A DNA stretch of 64,000 nucleotides, from NCBI GenBank assembly GCA_963969595.1, contig OZ018410.1:33794913-33858912 (forward strand), written 5' to 3'. This DNA is from Neckera pumila (taxonomy: Eukaryota; Streptophyta; Bryopsida; Hypnales; Neckeraceae). Under the pieces are notes generated by a model, which saw nothing but the letters and a program-made list of their open reading frames with translations, ran no database searches and was not told the origin of the DNA. Each line of letters starts with the position of its first letter. The first letter of the stretch is position 1. Shown here piece after piece: positions 30,698 to 44,177 of the stretch. The position numbers and the translations under genes are program-made.

Positions 30698-31492
30698 TAA
30701 CGAATGGTTTGAAGTCATATTGGTGATGCTTTAATAGACACATAATTATATAACAGAAATGGGAGGCAAATGGTTAAGGGTATGACTACCTTAGACTATA
30801 TCTTCTAAGGTTAGGTGAGATCATGTTTGATATTCCAACGTTTGGATGGGGTCTTCTATTGGTAGATAAATAATACTACGTAATATTGGAAGAAATCTTT
30901 CATTTGTATAAGAAAAAATAAAGAATTCATAATATTATTATATTGGGATGACTAATGAATGATCAACATCTAAACATTGGTAGAAATGGTGGTCATGTAG
31001 ACTACAGAGATGTGCCCAATTTGATCCACCAATGGTCAAGTTTGTTATATACGTGGGATTTTCTTCTGGTTCTTTTCCTAGTCTAAGTGGCTACCATTTC
31101 TATTAGTAGTATTGTACTTCAAGATTTTGTAATTTATGAAGACTTGCTTTAAAATCCCGTACTCAATGCTCAAGGGCAAAATAGCCTACCATATAATTAA
31201 TGAGGTTGGAAATTTTGATTTTCCACCTAATAAAATAGAAATATTAAAATTCTTACTATAAAAATTATTTTTTAAGAAAAAACATCCTACAAATTTCACC
31301 ATCTAATTTTAGAGATCTATAATTTATAGAATAGTTCCATTGAAGAATTTTGAAAATTTATATTGTTTATAAATTGGGTAGCTAACATGAAATAACAAAA
31401 TTTTAGGTAGGAAATAGTAGGATCTAACAGTAGTTTGGAGGTGCTTTTGGAGGGAAAAGACTTGTTGGACATTTAGGAGGTAAACCCCTTAA

Positions 31493-31985
31493 TTCCTAAA
31501 GTCCCATTGTTCCTACGGGGGACAAAATGGATTTTGGGCAGGTTCCAAAGAGCTCAATTTTTGTTAAATCTTTTTGAAATGTTCTCATAAGATAGAAAAA
31601 CTTATTAGCTTTTGGGGAACGTAATTTTTATTTCAATCGGTGCCCGGGAGCAAAAGTTATGCTACAATAACCTCAAAATAGGGAAACAAAGCGGGCAGCA
31701 AAAAAATCCATAAAAATTTGAAATAAATTTTTTAATTATTTTTTTCTCATAGATTATATTTTTGTCTAAATAGGAAGCTTTGATTCTTTCTATTTGGATT
31801 AGTGATGTGAAAATTATAGAATTTCTTGTTGTGCGGGCAATCAAAGCATCTTCTTGAAAAAAACTTTTTCTTCACTTTGAATGCTAATATCTTTCAATCC
31901 ATACGGTCAAAAATCACAAAAATTTTACCACATGATTTGAAAAAGGTCTAGTACAAGATTTTGTCGTTAGATTCTAATTTGAATG
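31493..31985 (+). mobile_element. TTAA MITE copy 3, right end missing
   Basis: TTAA at 31489-31492 is followed by TTCCTAAAGTCCCATTG and an intact subterminal palindrome (CCATTGT...ACAAAATGG). Similarity to the family continues to about 31985 and then stops. It is most like the complete reverse-orientation copy at 38100-38675. Confidence 0.6.
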
Positions 31986-34399
31986 TGAAGTTTTTTCATG
32001 AAGTTTCTAGCTCATGTATGCTTATACATCTAAGTCTTAAACTATTGAACCATGCACAATCAACTTGATTTAGTAGTAATTTTCAAATTAATCAAAGCAA
32101 CCAAAAGAACATAAAGTTTTTTAGAATCTTCAAATTAAAAACCTTCTTGTGGAAAAGACCAAAAATAATAAATAGAAAAAAGAATTGTCATGTGAAGTTT
32201 ATTTATGATCAAATGGTATTTATAAAATTAGTGTTTGTAGAGTTTTGAGGTTATGTGATGCTAAAATCTGATGATGGTTTTCATTTGTATTTTATTTTTC
32301 ATAGAATTTTTTTGGATAATATCAAAAACAAAATAATTTTACAAAGAAGATAATAGATTTATAAGGGCTACAAAAATTGTTAAGCAAGCAATTTAGCACT
32401 AATTTAAAAATAAAATAAAAAATCTTTTGAAAATTTAATTCATTATGATTGTAAAATGTAAAGACAATAATCCGCTCCCCAATATAACCTAAATATATAA
32501 AACAACCATTTTTCTACATAGAGCAACCATTTGACTAACAAAGAGGGAAGACAAAAAGAACTCCAACTCTTTATGAAGTTGATATGAATAGAAAGCCATC
32601 TCTTCATCAAGAGGTCCTTCGGAATAAGTGCAAGTCACATCAAGACTACATATACCATTTGGAGGGAGATTCTATTTCATTTATTAATAGACTTGAAACT
32701 ACTAACTTAGAGCATCTCCTATAGCCCTTTGAACAAATTGTTCCTTCAATCCAGATCTGTCTAGTTTAAAGGGGATGGCCACTTGATCCCCAACAGTACA
32801 ATTCACTAAATATACTTCCAATCAATTACAAATCATAGAACTTGCAAAAGCAATAAGTAAGCTATGACAATTGCTAATCCCAAGAAAAATATAGCCTGTA
32901 GAGAACACAAAGGTCCCCTTCAAATATAAAAAATTTGAGGGGTGATAGTAAAGGTCAAGCCTGGCATACACTTGATTGATTGCTTATCATCCCAAAATTA
33001 GAGGCGAGGGAATGTTTGGAGGGCTGCAGAAGATGCTCTTAGTACCTATTTAATTTTAACACCCTTTGCAAAATATTTAATAAAATTTAACTTAATAAAA
33101 CCCCAACAATAAAAATAATAATTACTGCAACTTTTATCATCCAAGATATTGAATTAATAAAATACTCAGCATTTAGCTCCAAAAATAAACTATTAATATG
33201 TGTAAAGAAGAGAAAGACAAGCTCTTCACACAAATTGAATGGTAAGAGGTAAAACAACCCATGTAGGATATGTAAATAGTTAGGATTAGTAAGAGCTCAA
33301 TTGCTCATAGTTAAGTCAAAAATAGGAATTGTGTACAAATTAGAGTTTTATACCTAATTTAGACACAGTAGAATAACTTTTTTCAAAAAAATTCAACTAA
33401 AGTAATGTAAAAATCAAGTTAGCTCTCATTTGCAAAAATTCTTTTGAAATTTCAAGCCTCCAATCAAAATTTCTGAACAAATTTTAGGAAGGGTTGGAAG
33501 GGACATTTTCTTTGACATTTTCAAACATCCTCTTTGAATTTTGTCCATAATTTTTTTTTTGGAGGCTCATAATCACAAATGGATTTTGAAGATGAAAATA
33601 GATTTATTTCTCAACTTTTCTTAGTTCAAAGTTTTTTGAAAAAATGGTATTTTACTACGCTAAAATGAGGTCTAAAATTCTACTTTGAACACAAATACTA
33701 CTTTTTGACAATGAGAGATCAAGCTCTCATCTTCAAATTATCCCATATCTTTTGAGGGCTCATGAGAGGCATGAATTCCATTAAAAAAACAACCTCTCCA
33801 TCTTCCATTTTCACTAAATTTTAATGAAGAAATTCCTTCATGTTTTTATCAAAAAATTTCTTGATGGTAGATGGTCTTTGGAGTTTATATTGAACCTTCT
33901 TCACCAACATTGGATTTTTTTTAAAAACAACTTAGTCATTTAATTCTTGTTGAATTTGGCAAAATCCCTAAATCCTAAAATTGACATATTTCTATTGATT
34001 TTGGCATTCGGTGTGTTCGCTTTCAAGATTTTCAACAATTATCAATATAATATTCTGAATTCTTAAAAAACATTTATTTTTTGCCAAAATTGAAAAGGGA
34101 CTACGGTACATTCCAAATCAACCTTGGAATCTTCATTTTTTTGGTATTTAAAAAGTATACATTTTAGACTTTATAAGTAGTTTTGCATAAGGTTACCTCA
34201 ACTTAATTATCCCATTGGATATAGAGCTTAGACCCCTTTACAATTGGAATCAAGCCAACTTTATCAAGATAATTGAACACTTTTATTGGTCAAGTTGGTA
34301 CATCTCTAATAAGTTCAGGGCCATTGGAAACACACAAGTGTGTGTTTATATATATTTATTTATTATTATTATTTTTGAGGGATTTTTCTCAAGGACCTA
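31986..34399. other. AT-rich intergenic DNA
   Basis: No supported gene. It may include further decayed transposon sequence between the broken MITE at 31493 and the MITE right end at 34400-34454, but I could not align it with anything. Confidence 0.45.
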
Positions 34400-34454
34400 A
34401 AAAATAGCAATTTTTGTCAATTTATGCAATAAATGCTCTCTAGTTCTTTAAGGG
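34400..34454 (+). repeat. TTAA MITE right-end fragment
   Basis: The sequence AATAGCAATTTTTGTC...TTCTTTAAGGG followed by TTAA (34455-34458) matches the right ends of copies 1 and 2. A matching left end was not found nearby. Confidence 0.5.
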
Positions 34455-34458
34455 TTAA

Positions 34459-36650
34459 TCTTTAGCTTTTGGTGAAGGAATTGATTAGTGTCCTATGCTA
34501 TAAAGACCTTTTGGGTTCTCAATGGAAAAGAACCAATTTTTATTTGTTCTTTTGCTCAAGTTGTATGGATGGCTAGGCCATTATACCAAATTCAAGCCAT
34601 TTAAACTATTATTGGATTTATTTAAGGCTCTCAATTTAAATTAATAGTGAAACCAAATACAAAGAAGTATATTTTGGCAACTTCTACCTTGTAGTCATTC
34701 ATTTCAATTTGGATTACAAAATTGACCATTTTTGAATTTGAGATCAATTAATAAAATAAACCTTATTTAATCAAGTTTAAATTTTAGATATCCTAAAATC
34801 AAATATTCTAATGCAATTTGAGCCTATAACAATCGCATTGTAAATTCCTAAATATATAGTGATACAAAATTTTGATTAGAGATGTAATGCTCTACAATAT
34901 AAAGCCTATTTATGATTTTAAAAGTTGTCGCTTTTAATATTTGTTTTTCATTTGATATGAATTTTCTTTTTGATAGCTTTATAACTTTTGGAGGGTGTAC
35001 AATTTTGTTTGTGAAAGGAAAAAAAAGACTTTAGTTAAACAATGTTCAAAAATTAAAAATCATTAAAGTTTCACAACGTGAATATGGCCTATCATTTTGA
35101 GATAAGTCAACAAATGTCGCTTTTCACTTGAATTTTTATTGAACTTGTATTTTTGGGGATGGCAATAAAATATTATTGTGTAGTGCTTTTTAAAATGTTT
35201 TCAATACTTACAAAAACTAGCACAGCTAATTGAGGAGCTAGAAATTTCCAACAAAATTTGGACATGTTGAAATGCCAATAATACATTTGCATAAATATTC
35301 TTAAAAGAATTATTCTTAGTCATTAAATTTTAATTTTTTTATAACTTAATCACATTTTTAAGTGAAAAAAAACTTTGAATACAAATTAAAAAAAATTTAG
35401 AGTACTTAGCAAGTACAATGTGAATTTGTTTTAAGAATATTGTGGTCAAAAAAAAATTTTAAATGTAAATTTTCATTGAATGAAATATTAATGACTAAAA
35501 TATGACTTCTGCCAAGTGTTTATTAAAATTTATTCCAAAATTTTCCAAAATATTATGGAATATTTGGGAAGTAAACATAATATTTATATATGATTTTTCA
35601 TGAATTTATAAGTTTTTGGAGATTTTGGAGTGAATTATAAAACAATAAAACTATATAGGATCATATTTCAATCACTAATATTTCACTTAATAAAAAATTT
35701 AAATTCATGAAACTCTTACCATAAATTCAAAATAAAATAATAGAATTGATTAAATTTTAAATATTTATAGAATAATATATTTTAAAATTAACTTTTATGC
35801 AGGTGTGTCAGCTTTTGAGTTGTATGAAAACTTATGAAAGCTATTATATGTAGTCTAATCACATTTGGACTTATCTTCTTTCTATATTTGGTTTTGCTAC
35901 CACCCATGCAACAAAGAAGGATTAAATTGTTTTGGAACACAATTGTTATTAAAAAATTTACTTATAGGATAAGAATTCAATGAAATCAGGAATAAGAGAA
36001 AAAAAATGGAGGGGGGTCAAATGAAGGATTACATTTCATGTCTTGAACATCACTTCAAATTTATATAAGGTTTTCTATGGAATGTTTATATAAAATGCAA
36101 TTGTTGAGAAAACAAATATATGGGCATAACATTTGATTGTATAAATCCAATAAGTAATTGTGCTAAAGAAGCTTTATCTTTTGTAGCGCACTATAGCAAT
36201 AGCAAGTAAGCAACAATTTTTTTCAATCTTTCACATTCAATGTAGATGTAGCCTTTATAGTTACAAAATATCTCCTTTGATCTATTGTGAAATCAGAAAT
36301 GACTTTAATATGACACACTTTTTTCAAACAACACATTCTATTATTGTGCATGCCCTATAAAGTATATACTCCTAAAAGCAAACAAATTACACATTTGATT
36401 ATAGTTACTATTATCTTATTGTTTCAATTTATTCTAATTTATTTGGTAATTAAAAAACAAATGTAATGCAATAAGTTATGTATTTTCAACAATGTACTAA
36501 TATAATATATTTTTTAAAGTTATTGTTACATATATAACTTATTGCCTCTAAAACTAAACCTCTATACTTATTACCTTGATAAGCGTCAAAATCTCATGAA
36601 TGCCACAAAAGTTCACCACCTTCTAGATTTTCAAAGAGAAATGTTACATA
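34459..36650. other. AT-rich intergenic DNA
   Basis: Nothing recognised: no coding frame above background, RNA gene or terminal repeat. Confidence 0.5.
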
Positions 36651-36654
36651 TTAA

Positions 36655-37555
36655 TCCCTAAAGGACCAACATGCGTTTTTTGGCCGTATAGAAATTTTGG
36701 GCAAGTACGTGTGACTAGGAATATCCATATTTGAGGCTGAAATTTTAATTTCATGTATACCAAGTTTCATGACATTTCGAAATATGAGTCAAAAGTTGTA
36801 ACCTAATATGTTACTTTTTTTCGTAACTAGGTAGTTTGGGCAGATCAGAAAAAATCCTTTTTTCAGGATTTTTTTTTTGAAATTGGTTTCTTACATTTAT
36901 ATATACTTAAAAAGCTTTGAGACATTCCATTTCAATCAATGAGTCAAAAGTTATGAGGGTTTTTGAATTGCGGGCAGTTATGGATTCTCTACTCTAAAAA
37001 AAACTTTAAAGTCGTTTATTTAACTCAATTTTCAAAAGTTTTGGAAAAAGATAAAATCCTAGGATGTAGATTGATTATTACAACATTACAATTGTTGGGA
37101 TTGGCATTTTTAAATTCCATGATTAAATTTTTAACAATTTAGTATTTTGAATCATTTTCTACTTCTTTCTACTTACTATTTTTTTCCTATATGTTGTACA
37201 ATTCCAAATGATGTGAAATTTTTCAAGCATATAGAAAACTTGTTTAGGAAAGTGAATTCTAAGAAGCACCACCTTTATCGGCATTTTTTCATTGAAAAGT
37301 GAGCTTGCAAAGTGCAGCTGCCCGTTTTTTCGCAGGATTGAAAAAATGGTTTTCAAGATTTTGAATGCTTATATCTTATGATCCACATAGTGGAATTTTC
37401 TGAAATTTTTACCCCATGTTTTCAAAATATCATACTACAAGATCCTACGGTTACATGTGTCAAAAATTGTTTTTTTTCCAAAAATTTGGTAGTTGTATTA
37501 GAAATGGCAGTTTTGGAGCGTTTTTGGTGATTACATAGTCATGAAACTTTAGGGG
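36655..37555 (+). mobile_element. TTAA MITE copy (901 bp)
   Basis: TTAA flanks lie at 36651-36654 and 37556-37559. The left end TCCCTAAAGGACCAACATGCG resembles the arms of the foldback copy at 40113. The right end on the minus strand is CCCCTAAAGTTTCATG. Its length is within one base of copy 1. Confidence 0.75.
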
Positions 37556-37559
37556 TTAA

Positions 37560-38095
37560 ACATTACTAATTCTCATAACATCCTTATAAATATACCTCAC
37601 CACAAGTTAGAATAACAAAAAATTGATAAATCTGAACACATACTATTGTTAATAGCCTCAAAATTGATAAATTAAATATGTATTTTTTGTTACATGTTAG
37701 AATGTTGCATAATTTATAAAACTTCTATATCCTACTTATAAAATGCAATAGAGGTTCAATTATATATCGTCAAAATATAAAGATGGTACCTAGTATGCAT
37801 AATTAATTAATTAAAGAGGTTCAAATTCTTAAAGTAGATTATAAAGAATTTTGGGCAAGTGTAGCGGTGATATTTTTTAATTCCATATAAAAAGGTACTA
37901 ACATGTACTTTTCATATTGCCACCTAATTCCTGTTTAATGAATTTTAAATTATAAAAATGAAAAAAAAAATGGTTATCCCCATACGGCCATACCTATCTG
38001 GATTCTCAAGTCAATTTTGCAATGTAACAAAATGAATTCAAATCTCTCTAGTACAGAATTTTAAGCAAAAAGAATTAAAAGTTTGTTGACTATGT
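37560..38095. other. AT-rich spacer between two TTAA MITEs
   Basis: No feature recognised. Confidence 0.5.
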
Positions 38096-38099
38096 TTAA

Positions 38100-38675
38100 C
38101 CCCTAAAGTCCCAAGGTCATTTTATGTCAAAACCCCTCAAAATTGCTACTATTATTGCATGCATCCAAGAAATAAAAAGAAACACTTTTTTTAGAATTTA
38201 ACCGCAAGATCCTATACTACACTTTTCTCAAATCATGTGGTAGAAGCTTTGTGATGTTTAACTGTACGGATTGAAAATTATTAGCATTCAAAGTGAAAAA
38301 AAAAAAGTTCTTTTCAAGAAGATGCTTTGATTGCCCGTAAAAAAGGAAACTCTATATCTTTCAAATCACTATCCAAATGGAATGATTCAAATCTTTCTAT
38401 TTAGACAAAAATATAATCTATTAGAAAAAAATAATTAAAAAAATAATTTCAAATTTTTATGGATTTTTTTTGTTGCCTGGTCTCTTCCATTTTGAGGTTA
38501 TTGTGGCATAACTTTTGCTCCCAGACATCAATTGAAATAAAAATTACATTTTCAGAAAGCTAATAAGTTTTTCTATCTTTTAGAAAAGTTTTAGAAAGTT
38601 TCACAAAAAATTGAGCTCATAGGAACCTGCCCAAAATCCATTTTGTCCCCCATAGGAACAATGGAACTTTAGGAG
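38100..38675 (-). mobile_element. TTAA MITE copy (576 bp, perfect TTAA flanks)
   Basis: TTAA flanks lie at 38096-38099 and 38676-38679. The left end is CCCCTAAAGTCCCAAGG and the right end on the minus strand is CTCCTAAAGTTCCATTG, about 14 of 17 matching. The subterminal palindrome lies at the right end (CATTTTGTCCCCCATAGGAACAATGG in two halves), so the copy is inverted relative to copies 1 and 3. Confidence 0.8.
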
Positions 38676-38679
38676 TTAA

Positions 38680-40108
38680 GAATTTGTAATACTATCATTT
38701 TCTTCACTTCAAATGCTATAATCTTGCAATCTATAATGGTACTACCAATTTATTAAAATCTACTCCCGAATCTACTTGCAACATAAATAAATCTATTTTA
38801 TATAATTTGGGCACAAGACACCTCAACATTGAACTCTATTGCTTGATTTTTGAAATTTTTGAAATTTTTTCAAAAGGAAAGATGTGCTTATGGATGATTT
38901 ATGTGCAATTGAATTTTGAAAATTTGTCATTGAAGATTTTCAAACAATTATCATGTAATATCATGAAATTTAATGTAAAAAACTTGAAAAAAACAGAATT
39001 TTGGATTTTTTAAGTTGAAATTTGGTGTGCATGATTGAGAATGTATAGGAATGCAATGATGCAATAGTTGTATAAAAATGATGAAAGGTAACATTTGAAA
39101 ATGGGCACTTTGTATGCAAACATAGAGACACAACAATCTTTATTGTAGGGTACCATTCAATGACTCTCAATAATCTTTCACTGAATAAGATAATTTTAAA
39201 TTTGTAATTCTTACCATTAAATTCCAAAAAGAGTTTTCATTCCACTTACTAAGGAATCTTGAAAATTTTGTACTTGTGCTAAAATCTTTTTTTCAACAAT
39301 TAATATGAATAAAAATTTCAAAAGTGCCTAAATTTTATTCTCAATTTTTGAAAATCACTTTATCCAAGTGTAAAAATTATGCCTCAACATATCTAAAATT
39401 TGTTGAAAAGAATCTAATTTTTCAATTATGTATGATAATTTTTGCATGCATATGAAACATTTTGCAGGCCACTATACTGTACTATATATTATGGTATGAC
39501 AATGTAACATATGTAACAAAAAGATGTGTTATAGCCCTGTGTTCTCCTCCCCCACCCCATCATCCCTCTCATCAAAAGTCCACAACCGTTGATTTGAAAG
39601 GGGAAAATTTACAACCTCCCACCCTTAAAAACCTCTAACTGTTGATTAAATGTTTTTTGGAAAACCTCTGTAATTTTGAACCTTAGCCATCAAACTTGAA
39701 GACGGGGTGGGTGGGTGGATTTTCAACCCCCACCTACCGTCGATCTTCAAAAACAAAAAAAATGTTGATATGGATATTTATACTCATAAGATTACCTAAT
39801 ATTAATATGGAATATTATATATGGATATTGTATAATGATGTTAATACGATATGATATATGAATACAAGTATTGATATGGAATATATATATATATAGGATA
39901 CTGATAACATATGGATATGCGTACTATGTCGATATTCTATATTGATTGCAGTAAGAGCAACTTTTCAAAAAATATAAATATGTGAAGCGGGTGGGTTATT
40001 TATTATTTCACAAGTAATTTCATTTTACAAGTGAATTAGCTTGTCAAAATGTACCAAAAAAATACAATTATTGGCTGAAAAGACATAAGAATTTGAAATC
40101 AGTCACTT
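38680..40108. other. AT-rich spacer with a simple-sequence tract
   Basis: Mostly featureless. About 39765-39955 is a degenerate array of ATATGGATATT-like units with TA runs. No gene recognised. Confidence 0.5.
39765..39955. repeat. Degenerate ATATGGATATT simple repeat
   Basis: Irregular units such as GATATGGATATT, ATATATGGATATTG and TTGATATGGAATAT recur over about 190 bases with a TATATATATATA run near 39885. Confidence 0.6.
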
Positions 40109-40112
40109 TTAA

Positions 40113-40837
40113 CCCCCAAAGGACCAAGCTACGTTTTGTGGCATCATAGCAATTTTGGGCAGCTCACTACAAATGAAGTTTTTATTTTTGTTTTTTGAAA
40201 ATTTTACACAACATGTGTCCAAGGAGTAGCTTTAAGGCCCAACAATTTTCGTAACCTTTGACTTTATAGTTAAAAAGTTATTGCATGATATGTGATTTTC
40301 TTTGAACTTTGGGCAGCCCGAGCAGCTCAAATGTTTTTTTTTTTAAATTAAAAATTTGAAATTGGTTCTTAGATTTATATATATGTGGAAAGCTTTGAAT
40401 CATACAATTTCAATCAATGAGTCAAAAGTTATGAGGAGCTTTAATTTATGGGTAGTTATAGTTTTCAAAGACTCCATACCTACCCTCAAATTTAAAATCC
40501 TCATAACTTTTAACTCATTGATTGAAATTGAATGATTCAGAGTTTTCCATGTGTATATAAATCTATAGAACCAAGTTCAAATTTTTTTTTTTTTTAAATT
40601 TATCTTTAAAGAATTTTTTGAGCTGCCCGGGCTGCCCAAAGTTCAAAGAAATTCACATCTCATGCAATAACTTTTTAACTATGTAGTCAATAGTTACAAA
40701 AATCGTTGGGCCTTAAAGCTACTCCTTGGGCACATGTTGTGTAAAATTTTCAAAGAAAAAAAAAATAAAAACTCCATCCGTAGTAAGCTGACCAAAATTG
40801 CTATGTTGCCAAAAAATGCAGTTTGGTTGTTTAGGGG
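40113..40837. mobile_element. TTAA foldback MITE (725 bp long inverted repeat)
   Basis: TTAA flanks lie at 40109-40112 and 40838-40841. The left arm from CCCCCAAAGGACCAAG and the reverse complement of the right arm from CCCCTAAACAACCAAA align nearly end to end, meeting at about 40474. Matching blocks include TAGCAATTTTGG, TTTACACAACATGTG, AAGGAGTAGCTTTAAGG and CTTTGAACTTTGGGCAGCCC. The arms are roughly 350 bases each and about 85-90 percent alike by eye, so a transcript would form a long hairpin. Confidence 0.8.
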
Positions 40838-40841
40838 TTAA

Positions 40842-41891
40842 CCCCTAAAATCCCGAGGCCATTTTCTGGCCAGTAACCACTGAAAACTGCCATTTCTGCT
40901 GCGTTCACGCAAAACCCCGGAAAAAATATTTTTTCCAAAAATCTAACCATAAGATGTTATACTTAACTTGACTAAGATCATGTGGTAAAAATTTCATCAA
41001 GTTTGGCCATACGGATTGGGAGAAAATTGCATTCAAAGTTTGAGCAAAAGTTTATTTTTGTGCTGCCCTGAAATTTCAGATGACTTTGATTGCCATTTGT
41101 TGAATTTTTTTGCACTACAGACTTTGATTTTAAAAATCTAACATATTCTCAATCATGTTAGGAACATCTCCACCAATTTTCAAATGATTTGGAAACTTCC
41201 AACACTTCTAATAAAATCCTGCAATGCAAATATGTTGTGAAAAATGACAATGCAATACAAGTATTTGCAATGAGATTTTGTACCCCATTCTTTCAAATCT
41301 CACAAATCCCAATAGTAGATTCAAAGGTGCAAGCATTTTTCACAAGATTCCAAAAAAAAAAATGAAAAAAAATGAATTCCCAAAATTCTATGCAATTCTG
41401 AAGCCATCAACTAATACCTCAATGCTAAATGCCCTTGGGCATCTTGAATAAACGGGTCTATTATGTTCCCTTTGAAACCCTGCATGTTCCCAATAACGTT
41501 CCCATGGGAGTTTCCAGCATTCAGAACTCCTTACTTGTTGCATCCCCTCCCTGATTCTACCCTGACGCCTCTCATCCAGTCCGTTCTGGCCCTAGGACCA
41601 AGTCTGGACCCGCTGCCCACTTCCGACCTCCGGGTACCCTGTGAAACCTTGCCCTCTTCAAAAGTCAAGCAGAAAGTGTCTGACCAGACTGCCCCTCGAG
41701 TTTGGTTTGAGCAAAAAAAAACCATAACTTTTTCATACGGCATTGGATTTCAATAGAACTTAGATATCCACGAACCTCTCAGAAAACTACACATCCACAA
41801 AAAGTTTCAAAAAATCACAGTATAATTTCAACCTGTAGGTACCTACCTGAACTCCAAATTGTCCCCCGAGGGGACAATGGAACTTTAGGGG
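40842..41891 (-). mobile_element. TTAA MITE (1050 bp) adjoining the foldback copy
   Basis: It starts directly after the TTAA at 40838-40841 that also ends the foldback element, and ends at TTAA 41892-41895. The left end is CCCCTAAAATCCCGAGG and the right end on the minus strand CCCCTAAAGTTCCATTGTCC, followed by a subterminal palindrome (ATTGTCCCC, TC, GGGGGACAAT). About 41450-41710 is an unusually GC-rich insert with a 97-codon frame that I do not recognise and do not call as a gene. Confidence 0.75.
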
Positions 41892-41895
41892 TTAA

Positions 41896-44173
41896 GATAG
41901 CTATGTTCGCATTTGTTGTTTGGAATGATTTTTCCCATGTGAATCTAGTTCAGAAGTAGGTCTAAATTTGTTCCTAAGACCCTCAGTAACAACACTCTTT
42001 AACACCAAGTGCAAACATACCTTTGTTTTCTTTTCTTCAAATAAGCTTAGACTCCTTTGGAATCTTTGATAGTACTGCAGGTTTTCCTGATTCCAGGTAC
42101 AGTATAACAGAGTTTGCAACCTGAGGGAGCCTTTACGCATATCCAGTACTTCAAGTACAAAACAAGAAGTTGTTGAAAAAGCTACAAGAATGTAGATGGA
42201 ACAATCTCAATTTCTCAGGTGGACTTTGATGGCCATCGTCCGTGAAAAGTTTTGGTTCTAACTAAAAGTATAGTAGCAAGTAGTTGCCTGTGATCCTAGC
42301 TAGTGTGATGCACAGTCCACGGAGTTCTGTACAAGAAACGGACAATTTCCTAGCTTCTAGGACGTGGCTTGGCTTTTTCTATTTTTACTCGGAAGTGGGC
42401 CTAAAGAGCGCAAATTTTATCGGTTCATATCCCCCATTTCTTAATGTACTTAGGTAATTAGCTGCCATTTTTTATTTCAATTATCTACTTTCCTAAATGT
42501 CTAAATGGGTCCGGTTTTTTGTTTTGGTGGGGGATTTTTATTTCCTCCCCATTTTTTTTTTGCTTTAGTTTCCTTGTCATTCATTCCCCATTTTTTTTGG
42601 CTTTAAGTTTCCTTGTCATTCAAAGCCCAGAGTTTACGATCATCCAGGCCTTAGAGTTTCCAAACGACTAGACTCCCAGAGTTTACGATTCTTCGCAATA
42701 GTGCGATACATGAGCAAAAATGCAGCAAGCCAACAACCCAAATTGAAAACTCAGCCAAAAACAATAAGCCAGCAAGGTGACGCCGTCACAGATGAAACTG
42801 CCTACGAGTGAGCGAGACAGATTGAGAGCGACAATGACCAACGGCGGAACGGTGAAATCTCAACCGTTGATCAATGTGAGGATGGACGGCCTAATTGGAT
42901 AGGGGCTAGGATTTAGTGCTATCTCCCTCGAGTAGTTAAGCCAGCATGGTAGGGTTAGTGGGGCACTGGGGGATTTGGGTAAGTGCAACGGTAACTCACT
43001 GTCTCACACAGACTTTTAGTAATACAATATTCCAGATTTCCAGTCTTCTAGGCTGTTCCAACTTCCAACTTCCATTAGTTCCAGATCCTCGCCATTTTCC
43101 AATTCCCAAATACTTTGGATGCTTGTCAACCTTTGAATGAGGCATAGTGGCATACTTGATTATTAGGAATTTGGTAGTTGGTAGTTGGTAACTTGGTATT
43201 ATAGCTTTGGTTATCTTGGTTACTTGGTAGAGTAGAATACTATACATAGCATTAAAAAAAATCCCTAAAAAGTATATGCGTAGTCGGCTGCCTGCCATAA
43301 AAAATGCCTTTCAATCGGTAATTTGCCGTGGGTATACCTAGGGCAGCTTGCCAAAATGCCAGCATTTTTTTTTCTAGTCAGCTCATTTCCAAAAACCTTC
43401 ATTTTTCTTCCGGAACCCCTTCCTAAACATTTCTATCTCATTCGGAAATTCTCAATATCAACCGGCTAGCTTGTAACTAACCGGCGGCACTCCCCTTTCA
43501 TTGGTGTGATGGAGCATTTGAATTCATCAAAGGGTCACTTTAGACTACGGTGGAGAAGCGCACCGGTCAAGAATTGTAGAAAAATGGAACAATACGATTG
43601 GAACAAATTTTATTCTTTACTAGATTGGGTTTAGACTACGGCCAAGACTTGTCCGGTGGAGAACTTCAAGCATGGATGAAAAAATGATAGCCACCTATGT
43701 GGCAGCACTTTTTGTAAGAGTTATCTTGAGGTCAAGTTTCTTGGCCGGCCTCAACCCCCGACAAGAAATTAACCTCCACAGAACTTCAACTTTCATTAAA
43801 ATATTCTTTCTACTGATCTCTCTGAGGTGTGCAATTAAGGTAGAGGCACCCATTGCCAATCTGGACCCATTCCCAACATATAGGGGGTACTATTTCCATG
43901 CTAGAACAAACCTAAACAAATCCAATCTAAACTTGGAATGTGTTTTTTCAAGGTAGGGACCAATAAAGTTATGACACATGTCCCAAAGAAAGGGATATAC
44001 ATGTGCCCTACAGCTCTCCACTAAGGAGGCTCAAATAGCGCTTTGTACCTCCGCATTGACTAAATATAATTGGCCAAAGTTGGAGGCGTTTTTCACCTAG
44101 TAGTGTGCATGGAAAATTGCGTAGAAAAATTGAAAGAAAACTTAGTAGAAAAATGGCCTTGGTCCTTTGGGAA
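41896..44173. other. Intergenic DNA, mixed composition
   Basis: No coding region is supported. The part around 42600-42960 is GC-richer and could be a decayed promoter or exon. A TTGGTA-rich simple repeat lies at about 43164-43230. The last 90 bases, ending GGCCTTGGTCCTTTGGGAA before TTAA (44174-44177), look like a TTAA MITE right end without a matching left end. Confidence 0.45.
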
Positions 44174-44177
44174 TTAA

